Of a stretch of DNA of 64,000 nt, positions 1 to 9,396 are shown one piece after another. The notes under the pieces were generated by a model. The model was not told the origin of the DNA. It did no database searches and saw only the letters and a program-made list of their open reading frames with translations. Made by a program: the position numbers and the translations under genes. Each line of letters opens with the position of its first letter. Positions within the stretch are counted from its first letter, which is position 1. Origin of the DNA: Pseudescherichia sp031979925 (lineage in GTDB: Bacteria; Pseudomonadota; Gammaproteobacteria; Enterobacterales; Enterobacteriaceae); contig NZ_DALZFB010000015.1 of assembly GCF_031979925.1 (NCBI RefSeq), positions 8,629 through 72,628 on the forward strand, written 5' to 3'.

Positions 1-468
1 AATCAGGTTGGCGGTACCAAGCGGCACGCGGCGGTTGAGATCGCTCTGCGCCTGGGCGAGGGCGGTCTTCTGCACCTCAATATTGGCCTGGTACTGCTTG
101 CTGTTGATCATCAGCTGGCGGGTCTGGCGCACGCTGGAGGCCAGCTCGGTCTGCGCTTTCTCGAATGCCTGCTGAGCGTCGGTAGGATCCAGCGTGACCA
201 GCACGTCACCCTGTTTCACAAAGTCGGTGTTGTCGGCCCAGACTTTCGTCACGCTGCCGGACACCTGCGCCATGATTTGTACCTGGTTCCCTGCCACGTA
301 AGCGTCGTCGGTCTCTTCGTGATGACGCAGAACTAAAAACCAGTAGATCCCATATGCCACGGCAATAACGATAAAGAGCAAAGCCAAAATAATCAGGATG
401 CGCTTACGCTTACCCTTCTTATTGTTGACCGGTTGCTGCGGGGTTTGACTCTCCGCATTTGCGCTCAT
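1..468 (-). CDS. emrA: EmrA, periplasmic adaptor of the EmrAB-TolC multidrug efflux pump (5' part only)
   Basis: First 155 residues of the membrane-fusion subunit that links the inner-membrane exporter EmrB to TolC; the gene runs off the left edge of the window. Seen: a Lys/Arg-rich cytoplasmic tail (about residues 17-23), one membrane segment (about 24-48), then the start of the lipoyl-like domain with ETDDAYV at 52-58 and DVLVTLDPTDA, followed by the Ala/Gln-rich start of the coiled-coil hairpin. The start is an ATG preceded by GGAGAA. It lies 122 bp downstream of mprA on the same strand, as in E. coli, where MprA represses mprA-emrAB and is released by protonophores and other ligands (established knowledge). 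Confidence 0.96.
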   Translation of the reverse strand, partial: MSANAESQTPQQPVNNKKGKRKRILIILALLFIVIAVAYGIYWFLVLRHHEETDDAYVAGNQVQIMAQVSGSVTKVWADNTDFVKQGDVLVTLDPTDAQQAFEKAQTELASSVRQTRQLMINSKQYQANIEVQKTALAQAQSDLNRRVPLGTANLI

Positions 469-590
469 GTTTGTTCTCCACGATCTTATTATTTCACATC
501 GGCTGAGCCGACCTGTTCACCAAAAGGCCAGCACGCTGTGCTGGCCTGGCAATTTCTTATTTAATCAGGATTGTCGTGCGGATCGTCGCG

Positions 591-1121
591 TTAGCGCAGC
601 GCCTCGAGGATGACGTCTTGTTCATCCATCTCATCCAGGCGCGTCAGCAGCTTACGGGTAATCTTCTCAAGCTGCTCTTTCTCTTCAACGGTAAGCGAGG
701 ACCAGAGCTGATGCAGGCAGTTATGCTGCGGAGGCAGTACCTGACGTAAAAATTCATGACCTTTATCGGTCAGCTGCAGATGCAGGCAGCGGCGATCGTT
801 ATCGCTCTCACGGCGCTCGATCCAGCCGCGCTTTTCCAGTTCATCGGCGATACGGGTCGCATTAGTACGGGACGAACCCAGCGCACAGCTCAGCTCAGAG
901 GGTTGAATGCTGTGGTTTTCCTGAGACTCCAGCGTAATTAACGCCATAAATAACGTCTCGTTAATCCCTTGAGCTTTCAGCATCTTATTGCGGTTATCCA
1001 GCAGCTTCCCCTGCATGTGCATGCACAGACGGGTGAGGAGGATCTCGTTAAACGGGAAATCCTCATAGCGACTGGCGCGAAATTTTAGCATTTGTTCAAT
1101 GGGCGTAAACGAACTATCCAT
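591..1121 (-). CDS. mprA: MprA/EmrR, MarR-family repressor of emrAB
   Basis: Drug-sensing winged-helix repressor of the mprA-emrAB operon. The 176-residue product starting MDSSFTPIEQ has the E. coli length and near-identical sequence, including the recognition region SSRTNATRIADELEKRGW (about residues 71-88) and the wing with ERRESDNDRR. The reading frame stays open 35 codons upstream, but the family start is the ATG at 1121 and the upstream codons cover the promoter, so they are not used. emrA follows on the same strand. In E. coli ygaZH lies upstream of mprA; here an MFS gene is there instead. Confidence 0.97.
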   Translation of the reverse strand: MDSSFTPIEQMLKFRASRYEDFPFNEILLTRLCMHMQGKLLDNRNKMLKAQGINETLFMALITLESQENHSIQPSELSCALGSSRTNATRIADELEKRGWIERRESDNDRRCLHLQLTDKGHEFLRQVLPPQHNCLHQLWSSLTVEEKEQLEKITRKLLTRLDEMDEQDVILEALR

Positions 1122-1152
1122 TTTGGGCATGACCTCATTAGTTACAGCCGAT

Positions 1153-1181
1153 ATAGTAACGATAGTGACAAATAAAGTAAA
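1153..1181 (-). promoter_or_regulatory. Probable sigma-70 promoter of mprA-emrAB
   Basis: On the minus strand TTTACT (1176-1181) and TACTAT (1153-1158) are separated by 17 bp, about 30 bp ahead of the mprA start, in AT-rich sequence. MprA is known to bind near its own promoter in E. coli; I cannot define its operator exactly here. Confidence 0.5.
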
Positions 1182-1284
1182 TGTATTAATTGTGGATATA
1201 CATTCAGGAACTGAAACCGTCACCAAGCGGGGGATACCTTACCACCCCCGCCGTTACCTAAGTCAACAAAAGGTCAATGAACGG

Positions 1285-2505
1285 CTACTCCGTAGCCGAT
1301 TGCCGATGATAACCACGCCACCAGACCAGCAGATTGAGCAACGCCATTATGCTGCCCGCGAGGCAGACGCCGCGCCAGCCGTCGTGCTGCCAGGCGCTGG
1401 CGGAGATCAGCGACCCGGCCGCGCCGCCAATAAAGTAGCTGGTCATGTAGCCCGCAGTGAGACGGTTACGTGCCTCTGGCTTAACGCGATAGATCACCGT
1501 CTGGTTGGTGATATGAACGCCCTGTACTGTGAGATCCAGCACGATAATACCGACGATCAGCGCCAGCGCCGAGGCGTGGCCGAACCAGATGGCGATCCAC
1601 GACAGCAGGAGCAGCAGCAGTCCCCAGGTGGTGGTCAGGTGCGATTTACCGCGATCCGCCAGGCTACCCGCTGGACGTGCGCCGAGCGCGCCCGCCGCGC
1701 CTGCCAGGCCGAACAGGCCGATGACGCCTTCGGAGTAGTTAAAGGGCGGGGCAGCGAGCAGGAAGGCCATAGAGGTCCAAAGGATGCTGAAGTTAGCAAA
1801 GGTGAAGCAGCCCAGCATGGCGCGGGTGCGCAGCAGCCTGTCGCGGGTAAAGAGGGAGAACACCGAGCCGAGCAGCTGGAAGTAGTTGAGGTGGTTGTCC
1901 TGCTTGACCTTGGGCAGGCCGCGCCAGAGGGCAAAGGCCATCGCCACCATCAGGACGCTCGCCACCCAGTAGACCGTACGCCAGCCGCCGAGATTCGCCA
2001 GCAACCCGGCCACGGTGCGCGCCAGCAGGATCCCCAGCAGCAGGCCGCTCATAATGGTCCCTACCACCTTGCCGCGCTTCGCCGGTGTGGCGAGCGTCGC
2101 GGCCAGCGGCACAAGGATCTGCGCCACGACGGAAAAGAGGCCGGTGAGGGCGGTACCGAAGATCATCATTCCCAGTGACTGGCTGGAGGCGGTGATTAAC
2201 ATGCCGCCCGCCGCGAGCAGGGTCATCACCACGATCATCGTGCGGCGCTCAAACATATCCCCCAGCGGCACCAGCAGCAGTAGACCCGCCGCGTAGCCGA
2301 GCTGGGCGGCGGTCACGATAAAACCGGCCTGGCTGGAGGAGAGTGAAAAGGCGCGCGCGATGGTATCAAGCAGAGGCTGGGCATAGTAGTTACTGGCAAC
2401 GGCGAGACCGGTAGCCACGGACATAAGCACGATCAGCGCGGGGCTGAGCGGATGGGTAGATTTAGTCATGGATAGAAGATCGTCAGATAAATGATTATTT
2501 ATCAT
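1285..2505 (-). CDS. MFS exporter of the YgaY type
   Basis: A 406-residue, 12-helix major facilitator protein, probably a small-molecule or drug exporter with unknown substrate. Seen: many hydrophobic segments across the full length, an N-terminal MFS pattern NYYAQPLLDTIARAF, and motif-A-like LGDMFERR between helices 2 and 3. Its position between mprA and proX matches ygaY, which is a broken gene in E. coli K-12; here it is intact. The start used (2505) has GGCGGA six bases upstream; a second ATG 12 codons in (2469) is the alternative. It reads toward mprA but is separated by 163 bp with a promoter, so it is likely its own unit. Confidence 0.85.
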   Translation of the reverse strand: MINNHLSDDLLSMTKSTHPLSPALIVLMSVATGLAVASNYYAQPLLDTIARAFSLSSSQAGFIVTAAQLGYAAGLLLLVPLGDMFERRTMIVVMTLLAAGGMLITASSQSLGMMIFGTALTGLFSVVAQILVPLAATLATPAKRGKVVGTIMSGLLLGILLARTVAGLLANLGGWRTVYWVASVLMVAMAFALWRGLPKVKQDNHLNYFQLLGSVFSLFTRDRLLRTRAMLGCFTFANFSILWTSMAFLLAAPPFNYSEGVIGLFGLAGAAGALGARPAGSLADRGKSHLTTTWGLLLLLLSWIAIWFGHASALALIVGIIVLDLTVQGVHITNQTVIYRVKPEARNRLTAGYMTSYFIGGAAGSLISASAWQHDGWRGVCLAGSIMALLNLLVWWRGYHRQSATE

Positions 2506-2555
2506 AACGAATCCGCCGGAGCGTGGGGAGGGATCGTGTGTCGGTTCGTGCGCTT

Positions 2556-2590
2556 GAAAAAATACTCCCCCACCGGCTGGTGAGGGAGGG
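2556..2590 (-). terminator. Rho-independent terminator after proX
   Basis: On the minus strand a GC-rich stem (CTCCCTCACC pairing with GGTGGGGGAG around an AGCC loop) is followed by TATTTTTTC, right after the proX stop. Confidence 0.85.
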
Positions 2591-2595
2591 AGAAC

Positions 2596-3591
2596 TTACT
2601 GCTGAGCGGCCAGCGCCTCTTTTACCCAGCCATCAAACTGCTGCTGGTGGGCTTTGATCCAGCCATCGACGTGGCCCTGGATATCCGCTTCTGACGCTTT
2701 ACCCGCGTGCATCATTGCGTTCTGGGCGTTGATGTCCGCCAGCGGCAGCTTCATGAGGGAGAACAGCTTCGCCGCCGCCGGGTTTTTCTCTGCCCAGGCT
2801 TTGTTGGCTACGATATGCATGGTGTTAACCGGGAAGCCATAGTTCATGCCGTTCGGCAGCTTGGTATCGATATCCTTCTGCTCGCCCGGCAGAGAGGAGA
2901 ACGGCACCTGTAACCAGACGACGTCGCGGCCCGGCTTCATCACGTCGCTCACCCAGTATGGAGTCCAGGTGTAATAGATGATTGGCTTACCCTCTTTAAA
3001 GCGGGCAATGGTGTCGGCCATCATCGCGGAGTAGTTACCGTGGCTAACCTCAACGGTTTTCTCCAGATCGAAGGCTTTGTTCTGGTGGTTAATCACCGCT
3101 TCACAGCCCCAGCCCGGCGAGCAGCCCATCATGTCGGCTTTACCGTCACCGTTGGTATCGAACAGTTTGGCGATCTTTGGATCTTTCAGCTGTTCAATAT
3201 TGGTGATGTGGTACTTCTCGGCGGTTTTCTTATCAACCAGATAGCCCTGAGCCGCACCGGAAACAAAGGTGCCTTCGCGGTAGAACTTCTTATCACCACC
3301 GGCGGCGGCGTACATGTCGTCATGCAGCGGCTGCCAGTTAACGGCGGTGAAGGTGGCATCGCCAGAGGCGATAGAGGTGTAGCCAACGTTATAGTCAACT
3401 TCGCTGGTTTTATTCACGGTGTAGCCGAGCTTCTCAAGGGCGCGGCTGACCAGCAGGGTCTGGAATGACTCTTCGGAGATGGTGCTCTGCACCGGCTGAA
3501 CGGTAATGCCTTTGCCTGGCAGGTCAGCGGCGAAAGTGCTGGTTGAGACAAGGGTGGCAAACGCTGTGGCAATAAGTACGTTATGTCGCAT
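2596..3591 (-). CDS. proX: ProX, periplasmic glycine betaine/proline betaine binding protein
   Basis: Solute receptor of the ProU ABC importer, which takes up glycine betaine and proline betaine at high osmolarity. The 331-residue product starts with a signal peptide (MRHNVLIATAFATLVSTSTFA, cleaved before ADLPGKG, though only approximately placed). It is Trp/Tyr-rich, as needed for the aromatic cage around the quaternary ammonium group (WTPYW, SPGWGCE). It is the third gene of proVWX, with a REP-like hairpin between proW and proX and a strong terminator after it. Confidence 0.97.
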   Translation of the reverse strand: MRHNVLIATAFATLVSTSTFAADLPGKGITVQPVQSTISEESFQTLLVSRALEKLGYTVNKTSEVDYNVGYTSIASGDATFTAVNWQPLHDDMYAAAGGDKKFYREGTFVSGAAQGYLVDKKTAEKYHITNIEQLKDPKIAKLFDTNGDGKADMMGCSPGWGCEAVINHQNKAFDLEKTVEVSHGNYSAMMADTIARFKEGKPIIYYTWTPYWVSDVMKPGRDVVWLQVPFSSLPGEQKDIDTKLPNGMNYGFPVNTMHIVANKAWAEKNPAAAKLFSLMKLPLADINAQNAMMHAGKASEADIQGHVDGWIKAHQQQFDGWVKEALAAQQ

Positions 3592-3618
3592 CGTTGTTCC
3601 TTAATTATGGAGGGCTTA

Positions 3619-3648
3619 TAGGCCCGGCAGGCGTAGCGCCGCCGGGCA
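3619..3648. repeat. REP-like palindrome between proW and proX
   Basis: AGGCCCGGCAGGCG...CGCCGCCGGGC is a typical enterobacterial REP half-unit inside the proW-proX gap. Such elements stabilise upstream mRNA or allow uneven expression of operon genes (known for REPs in general). Confidence 0.75.
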
Positions 3649-3653
3649 AGAAC

Positions 3654-4730
3654 TTACTTAATGAAAGGGCGGGTGATTAACCCAACCGGGCCGGAGGTAT
3701 ACCAGCGACGGTTACCACGGCTACGGGAGTCGCGGCCAACGGCCTGGGTCAGGCGGTCAAGGATGATCGCCAGGATTACGATCCCGACGCCGCCCACGGT
3801 GGCAAGGCCCATATCGAGACGGCCGATACCGCGCAGCACCATCTGGCCGAGGCCGCCTACGGCGATCATCGAGGCGATCACCACCATCGAGAGGGCGAGC
3901 ATCAGCGTCTGGTTCACACCGGCCATGATGGTCGGCATCGCCAGCGGCAGCTGCACTTTAAACAGCATCTGGCGCGGGCTGGCCCCGAACGAGCGTGAGG
4001 CTTCGATCAGATCTTCCGGCACCTGGTTAATCCCCAGGATGGTCAGACGTACGATCGGCGGCAGGGCGAAGATAATGGTCACCACCACGCCCGGCACGTT
4101 ACCGATACCGAACAGCATGACGATCGGCACCAGGTAGACAAACGCCGGGGTCGTCTGCATTGCATCCAGCAGCGGACGGATAATTTTCGCCGCCCGCGGA
4201 CTGCGCGCCAGCCAGATCCCCAGCGGCAGGCCGATCACCACGCAGAAGAGCAGGGCGGTCAGCACCAGCGCCAGGGTGATCATTGCCTGCGACCAGGCAC
4301 CGATCGCGCCGATCAGGATCAGCGACACCAGGGTGGCGATCCCCATGCCCGCGCTACCGAACTGCCAGGCGATCAGCGCAAAGACCACGATGGCGACCGG
4401 GGCAGGCATGCCCAGCAGCAGCTGCTGGAAGCCGTTAAGGATATAGTCCACCGGTACGCGGATGCCCTGGAACACCGGACGGAAGTGGGTAACCACCCAG
4501 TCGATGCCGGTAGTGACCCAGCTATCCAGCGGGATCAGCGTCTTGTGGAACGGATCCATGATATTGAAGTGTTCCGGCGCAGGCGGGGCGCTGGTCAGCC
4601 AGTCTGCGCTGCCGCTGTCCGTCGGCGCAGGAGCTGGCGTGCCCCAGGCGTCTGCGGACTGTGTAGCAGTAGTTTGTGCGGCGCTGTCCGCCGCCTCGGT
4701 GGTTCCCCACGGATTAGATTGATCAGCCAT
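3654..4730 (-). CDS. proW: ProW, glycine betaine ABC importer permease
   Basis: Inner-membrane channel subunit of ProU. 358 residues, E. coli ProW being 354. A long polar N-terminal extension rich in Ala, Asp, Thr and Trp (residues 1-60) precedes the membrane domain. The BPD-permease coupling loop is visible as EASRSFGASPRQMLFKVQLP, which docks on ProV. The start overlaps the end of proV by 8 bp, consistent with translational coupling. Confidence 0.97.
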   Translation of the reverse strand: MADQSNPWGTTEAADSAAQTTATQSADAWGTPAPAPTDSGSADWLTSAPPAPEHFNIMDPFHKTLIPLDSWVTTGIDWVVTHFRPVFQGIRVPVDYILNGFQQLLLGMPAPVAIVVFALIAWQFGSAGMGIATLVSLILIGAIGAWSQAMITLALVLTALLFCVVIGLPLGIWLARSPRAAKIIRPLLDAMQTTPAFVYLVPIVMLFGIGNVPGVVVTIIFALPPIVRLTILGINQVPEDLIEASRSFGASPRQMLFKVQLPLAMPTIMAGVNQTLMLALSMVVIASMIAVGGLGQMVLRGIGRLDMGLATVGGVGIVILAIILDRLTQAVGRDSRSRGNRRWYTSGPVGLITRPFIK

Positions 4731-5925
4731 TGTTTGCCCCCTCGCGATCTAAAGCCTGCAGCAGCATCCGTTTTGAGATGATGCCGACGTACTGTTGCTC
4801 CTCACCCACTACCGGCACGGCACAGGGTGCCTGACCTACATGGGAGAGCAGTTCGCTAAGCGGCGTCTCTGCGTCGACCGGAGCCGGAGAGTCAATTAAT
4901 GCCGCGTCGATGCCCTGCTGCTGGCTGAGCGCCGCCTTCAGGGAGTCGATGGAGACCGTACCGACAAACTTGTTGCCGCGCTCGATGACGTAGCCATATT
5001 CGCGGTCCTCGTCCTCCAGCAGCTTCAGCGCCGAGCGCGGGCCGAAGCCGGGGGCTTTACGCAGCAGGCCAACCGGGCTGCGGCGGGCAATATCCTTGGC
5101 GCTAAAGACCTGGCTGATGTCCACCCCGCGGAAGAAGGTACGCACGTAGTCGTTGGCCGGGTTGTTGAGGATCTCATCCGGCGTGCCGACCTGCACCACT
5201 TCACCGCCCTGCATAATGGCGATGCGATCGCCGATGCGCATGGCTTCGTCGAGGTCATGGGAGATAAAGACAATGGTGCGCTGCTGGCGGGACTGGAGCT
5301 TCACCAGCTCGTCCTGCATCTCGGTACGGATCAGCGGATCGAGAGCAGAGAACGCTTCGTCCATCAGCAGAATATCGGGGTTGATCGCCAGGGCGCGGGC
5401 AAGGCCCACACGCTGACGCATGCCGCCGGAGAGTTCATCCGGATAGGCGTGGGCGTAATTCTCCAGCCCTACCTGACGCAGCGCATCCAGCGCTTTAGTC
5501 TGGCGCTCGCCCGCAGGCACTCCCGCTAATTCCATACCAAACGCCGTATTGTCCAGTACGGTCATGTGTGGCATTAGCGCGAATGACTGGAAGACCATCG
5601 CAATCTTTTTCCTGCGCACCTCGCGAAGTTCGGCGTCGGAGATTTTGGCGATATCGACGCCATCAATCAGCACCTGGCCGCGGGTGGGTTCAATCAGGCG
5701 ATTGAGAAGGCGAACCATGGTCGATTTCCCCGAACCGGAGAGCCCCATGATGACGAAGATCTCGCCTTCTTCAATGGCCAGACTGGCGTTGATAACGCCA
5801 AGGGATAGCCCTGTTTTTTCCAGAATTTGTGCTTTCGAAAGTCCTTTTTCGATATATTTGAACGCCCGCTGCGGGTTATCGCCAAATATTTTATAGAGGT
5901 TCTTTACTTCGAGTTTAATTGCCAT
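4723..5925 (-). CDS. proV: ProV, glycine betaine ABC importer ATPase with CBS domains
   Basis: ATPase subunit of ProU, 400 residues as in E. coli. Walker A is GLSGSGKST (about residue 60), the signature is LSGGMRQRV, Walker B is ILLMDEAFSALDP, and the switch histidine is in FISHD. The C-terminal third (about 280-395) holds two CBS domains, which sense ionic strength in related osmoregulated importers. It is the first gene of proVWX; the osmotic promoter lies just upstream. Confidence 0.97.
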   Translation of the reverse strand: MAIKLEVKNLYKIFGDNPQRAFKYIEKGLSKAQILEKTGLSLGVINASLAIEEGEIFVIMGLSGSGKSTMVRLLNRLIEPTRGQVLIDGVDIAKISDAELREVRRKKIAMVFQSFALMPHMTVLDNTAFGMELAGVPAGERQTKALDALRQVGLENYAHAYPDELSGGMRQRVGLARALAINPDILLMDEAFSALDPLIRTEMQDELVKLQSRQQRTIVFISHDLDEAMRIGDRIAIMQGGEVVQVGTPDEILNNPANDYVRTFFRGVDISQVFSAKDIARRSPVGLLRKAPGFGPRSALKLLEDEDREYGYVIERGNKFVGTVSIDSLKAALSQQQGIDAALIDSPAPVDAETPLSELLSHVGQAPCAVPVVGEEQQYVGIISKRMLLQALDREGANNG

Positions 5926-6278
5926 GCAATAAAAAGGTTCCCGTATTTATTTATATCAATAACAATCCTGATGGAAATAATGACCGGGCTATACCCTAGC
6001 ACAGTGAGAATCTGAGACAACCCTCAATTGCACTCTGGCATGGAAATTGCCGAACCGCGAACGGCGCGACTTCCAGTGATATAAGGGCCTGGCGGCGATA
6101 TGCGAGGGGCGCAATTTTTTTGTTACGGCAACGGAAATTACTCCGAATTTAGACAATTCAGAGGAATAATTAGCAGGGGTTAACAGTAAGCTACAAAGAA
6201 ATAAATTTGTAATATGAATGACGGTTTTGGGAAATATCCTGGCGGCCCGGGCCGAAATAGGGGCCGCCGAAATAGCAA
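5926..6278 (-). promoter_or_regulatory. proU control region and nrdF-proV intergenic space
   Basis: No gene is visible here. On the minus strand TTGTCT (6015-6020) and TAGGGT (5993-5998) are 16 bp apart and resemble the sigma-70 promoter P2 of E. coli proU, including the unusual TAGGGT -10. The flanking sequence is AT-rich, fitting the H-NS silencing known for proU. Nearer nrdF there is a GC hairpin, listed separately. Confidence 0.7.
6241..6268 (-). terminator. Hairpin after nrdF, possible terminator
   Basis: GGCGGCCC pairs with GGGCCGCC ten bases after the nrdF stop. The sequence that follows on the minus strand (AGGATATTTCCC) has only a weak T run, so termination strength is uncertain. 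Confidence 0.45.
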
Positions 6279-7241
6279 TTAAAAATCCCAGTCCGCGTCT
6301 TCGGTTTCCACCGCTTTGCCCATCACGTAGGAGGAGCCGGAGCCGGAGAAAAAGTCATGGTTTTCATCGGCGTTGGGTGACAGCGCCGCCAGAATAGCCG
6401 GGTTCACGTTGGCCATCTCCGGTGGGAACAGCGCCTCGTAGCCGAGGTTCATCAACGCCTTATTGGCGTTGTAGCAGAGAAACGCTTTCACCTCCTCTTC
6501 CCAGCCGGTTCCCGCGTAGAGCGCCTCGGTGTAAGCCAGCTCGTTATCGTAGAGATCCATCAGCAGATCGAGGGCGAAATTTTTCAGCGCTTCCCGCTCG
6601 CCAGCATCCACTTTTTCCAGCCCGCGCTGGTACTTATAGCCAATGTAGTAGCCGTGCACCGCTTCATCACGAATGATCAGCCGGATGAGATCGGCGGTGT
6701 TGGTCAGCTTGCCCCGGCTGGACCAGTACATCGGCAGCCAGAAGCCGGAGTAGAACAGGAACGACTCCAGAAAAACGCTGGCGATCTTCTTCTTCAGCGG
6801 CGCGTCGGCGGCGTAGTGCTGCAGAATAATCTGCGCCTTACGCTGGAGCGGGGCGCTCTCCTCGCTCCATGCGTAGGCGGCGTCCACGTCGCTGGTCTGG
6901 CAGAGGGTGGAGAATATTGAGCTGTAGGAGCGGGCGTGCACCGCCTCCATAAAGCTGATGTTGGACATCACCGCCTCTTCGTGGGGCGTAATGGCATCTG
7001 CCATTAGCGCCGGTGCGCCGACGCCGTTCTGAATGGTGTCCAGCAGCGTCAGGCCAGTGAAGACGCGGATCGTTAGCTGCTGCTCGGCGTGGCTTAGCGT
7101 TTGCCAGGCGGGAATATCGTTCGACAGCGGCACCTTCTCCGGCAGCCAGAAGTTGCTGGTCAGCCGGTTCCAGACCTCCAGATCCTTATCGTCCTGAATA
7201 GTGTTCCAGTTAACGGCGCTAACCCGTGATAAACGGCTCAT
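6279..7241 (-). CDS. nrdF: NrdF, class Ib ribonucleotide reductase small subunit
   Basis: Beta subunit that carries the dimetal (Mn or Fe)-tyrosyl radical cofactor and passes the radical to NrdE to make deoxyribonucleotides. 320 residues from MSRLSRVSAVNW, against 319 in E. coli. Metal-ligand patterns are visible: EEAVMSNISFMEAVHARSYS and RDEAVHGYYIGYKY. The frame is open 37 codons upstream, but those overlap the end of nrdE; the ATG at 7241 has an AAGAGG ribosome site and matches the family start. It is the last gene of nrdHIEF. Confidence 0.97.
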   Translation of the reverse strand: MSRLSRVSAVNWNTIQDDKDLEVWNRLTSNFWLPEKVPLSNDIPAWQTLSHAEQQLTIRVFTGLTLLDTIQNGVGAPALMADAITPHEEAVMSNISFMEAVHARSYSSIFSTLCQTSDVDAAYAWSEESAPLQRKAQIILQHYAADAPLKKKIASVFLESFLFYSGFWLPMYWSSRGKLTNTADLIRLIIRDEAVHGYYIGYKYQRGLEKVDAGEREALKNFALDLLMDLYDNELAYTEALYAGTGWEEEVKAFLCYNANKALMNLGYEALFPPEMANVNPAILAALSPNADENHDFFSGSGSSYVMGKAVETEDADWDF

Positions 7242-7251
7242 CCTCTTCTCC

Positions 7252-9396
7252 TTACAGCGCGCATGACACGCAGCCTTCAATTTCGGTGCCTTCCAGCGCC
7301 AGCTGACGCAGGCGAATGTAGTACAGCGTTTTGATGCCCTGCTTCCAGGCATAGATCTGCGCCCGGTTGATATCGCGGGTAGTGGCGGTATCCGGGAAGA
7401 AGAGGGTCAGGGAGAGGCCCTGATCGACATGGCGCGTGGCCGCCGCGTAGGTATCGATGATCTTTTCCGGGCCGATCTCATAGGCATCCTGATAGAGATG
7501 CAGGTTATCGTTAGTCATAAACGGGGCAGGGTAGTAGACGCGTCCGGTTTTCCCCTCTTTGCGGATCTCAATCTTCGACACGATGGGATGAATGCTGGAG
7601 GTCGCATGGTTGATATATGAGATAGAGCCGGTAGGCGGTACGGCCTGCAAATTCTGATTGTAGATGCCATAGCGCATCACATCGTCACGCAGTTGACGCC
7701 ACATCGCCTGCGTCGGCAGAACGATCCCCGCTTTGGCAAACAGCGCGCGCACGGCCTCGGTTTTCGGCTGCCAGCTCTCCTCAATATACTGTGTAAAGTA
7801 GTCGCCGCTGGCGTAGCGCGACTGCTCAAATCCGGCAAAGCGCTGTCCACGCTCGCGGGCCAGCATCATGGAGGTGTTCAGCGCATGCCAGGTCACGGTG
7901 TAGAAGTAGAGGTTGGTAAAGTCGATCCCCTCTTCGCTGCCGTAGGCGATGCCCTCCCGGGCCAGGTAGCCGTGCAGGTTCATCTGCCCGAGGCCAATGG
8001 CGTGCGACGCGGCGTTGCCTGCCTCAATCGAGGGCACGGAGCGAATGTGGCTCATGTCCGACACTGCCGTTAGCCCGCGAATGGCGGTCTCCACGGTGCG
8101 GCCAAAGTTGGGCGAGTCCATGGTATGGGCGATATTCAGCGAGCCAAGGTTACAGGAAATATCGTGCCCGATCCGGGCGTAGTCGAGGTTCTCGTCATAC
8201 TCCGAGGCGCTGTTGACCTGCAAAATCTCCGAGCAGAGGTTGCTCATGTTGATCCGCCCGGCAATCGGGTTAGCACGATTTACCGTATCCTCGAACATGA
8301 TGTACGGGTAGCCCGACTCGAACTGGATCTCCGCCAGCCGCTGGAAGAAGTCGCGCGCGTTAATGGTGGTCTTGCGAATACGATCGTCAGCGACCAGCGC
8401 GTCATAGTGCTCGCTGATCGCGATATCGCCAAAGGGTTTGCCGTAGATACGCTCCACGTCGTAGGGGGAGAAGAGCGCCATCGGGGCGTTCTCCTTCGCC
8501 AGCCGGAAGGTGACGTCCGGGATCACCACGCCTAACGAGAGCGTTTTAATGCGGATCTTCTCATCGGCGTTCTCCCGCTTGGTATCGAGGAAGCGCAGGA
8601 TATCCGGGTGGTGGGCGTGCAGATAGACTGCGCCTGCCCCCTGGCGTGCGCCCAACTGGTTAGCGTAGGAGAAGGCATCCTCCAGCATCTTCATCACCGG
8701 GATGACGCCGGAAGACTGGTTTTCAATCCGCTTGATTGGCGCACCCGCCTCGCGCAGGTTCGATAGCAGAAAGGCTACCCCGCCGCCGCGCTTGGAGAGC
8801 TGGAGCGCCGAGTTCACCGCCCGGCCAATCGACTCCATATTGTCTTCAATGCGTAGCAGGAAGCAGGAGACCAGCTCCCCGCGCTGCTGCTTGCCAGCGT
8901 TTAAAAAGGTAGGGGTGGCGGGCTGGAAGCGGGCCGAGAGCATCTCTTCGGTAAGCTGACGGGCCAGCGCCTCATCACCCTGGGCCAGGGTCAGGGCAAC
9001 CATTACCACCCGATCCTCAAAGTGCTCCAGGTAGCGCTTGCCATCGAAGGTTTTTAGCGTATAGCTGGTGTAGAATTTCCATGCGCCAAGAAAAGTTTGG
9101 AAACGAAAACCGCGGCTGTGGGCTGTGGCAAAGAGATCGATGACAAATCCCTGGCCGTAGCGCGCCAGCACGCTGCCGTCGTAGTAGCCCTCGTTCACCA
9201 GATAGTCCAGCCGCGTCTGCTGGCTGGCAAAGGTCACGGTGTTGGGCAGCACATGCGCGGTATGAAACGCCTCCACCGCCTGCCGATCTTTCTCAAACTG
9301 AATGTGACCAGATGAATCATACAGATTCAGCATGGCATTCAGCGCATGGTAGTCCGGCGCGGCCTGCATCACGCGCTCTGCGGTTGTCGTTGCCAA
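7252..9396 (-). CDS. nrdE: NrdE, class Ib ribonucleotide reductase large subunit
   Basis: Catalytic alpha subunit, 714 residues as in E. coli. Active-site cysteine regions are seen in RGELVSCFLLRIEDN and NMSNLCSEILQVNSA, and the C-terminal redox pair in EGCVSCAL at the very end, which NrdH re-reduces. Its start overlaps the end of nrdI by 28 bp and it ends 10 bp before nrdF, so the genes form one tight operon. Confidence 0.98.
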   Translation of the reverse strand: MATTTAERVMQAAPDYHALNAMLNLYDSSGHIQFEKDRQAVEAFHTAHVLPNTVTFASQQTRLDYLVNEGYYDGSVLARYGQGFVIDLFATAHSRGFRFQTFLGAWKFYTSYTLKTFDGKRYLEHFEDRVVMVALTLAQGDEALARQLTEEMLSARFQPATPTFLNAGKQQRGELVSCFLLRIEDNMESIGRAVNSALQLSKRGGGVAFLLSNLREAGAPIKRIENQSSGVIPVMKMLEDAFSYANQLGARQGAGAVYLHAHHPDILRFLDTKRENADEKIRIKTLSLGVVIPDVTFRLAKENAPMALFSPYDVERIYGKPFGDIAISEHYDALVADDRIRKTTINARDFFQRLAEIQFESGYPYIMFEDTVNRANPIAGRINMSNLCSEILQVNSASEYDENLDYARIGHDISCNLGSLNIAHTMDSPNFGRTVETAIRGLTAVSDMSHIRSVPSIEAGNAASHAIGLGQMNLHGYLAREGIAYGSEEGIDFTNLYFYTVTWHALNTSMMLARERGQRFAGFEQSRYASGDYFTQYIEESWQPKTEAVRALFAKAGIVLPTQAMWRQLRDDVMRYGIYNQNLQAVPPTGSISYINHATSSIHPIVSKIEIRKEGKTGRVYYPAPFMTNDNLHLYQDAYEIGPEKIIDTYAAATRHVDQGLSLTLFFPDTATTRDINRAQIYAWKQGIKTLYYIRLRQLALEGTEIEGCVSCAL

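Noticed and set aside
1227..1251. GCGGGGG/CCCCCGC hairpin between the MFS gene and mprA as a terminator
   Set aside because: Stem is clear but no T run follows on either strand and it lies at the mprA promoter edge; function not assignable.
1099..2178. 359-codon plus-strand frame
   Set aside because: Antisense shadow of the MFS gene; low-complexity Gln/Arg/Gly composition typical of shadows.
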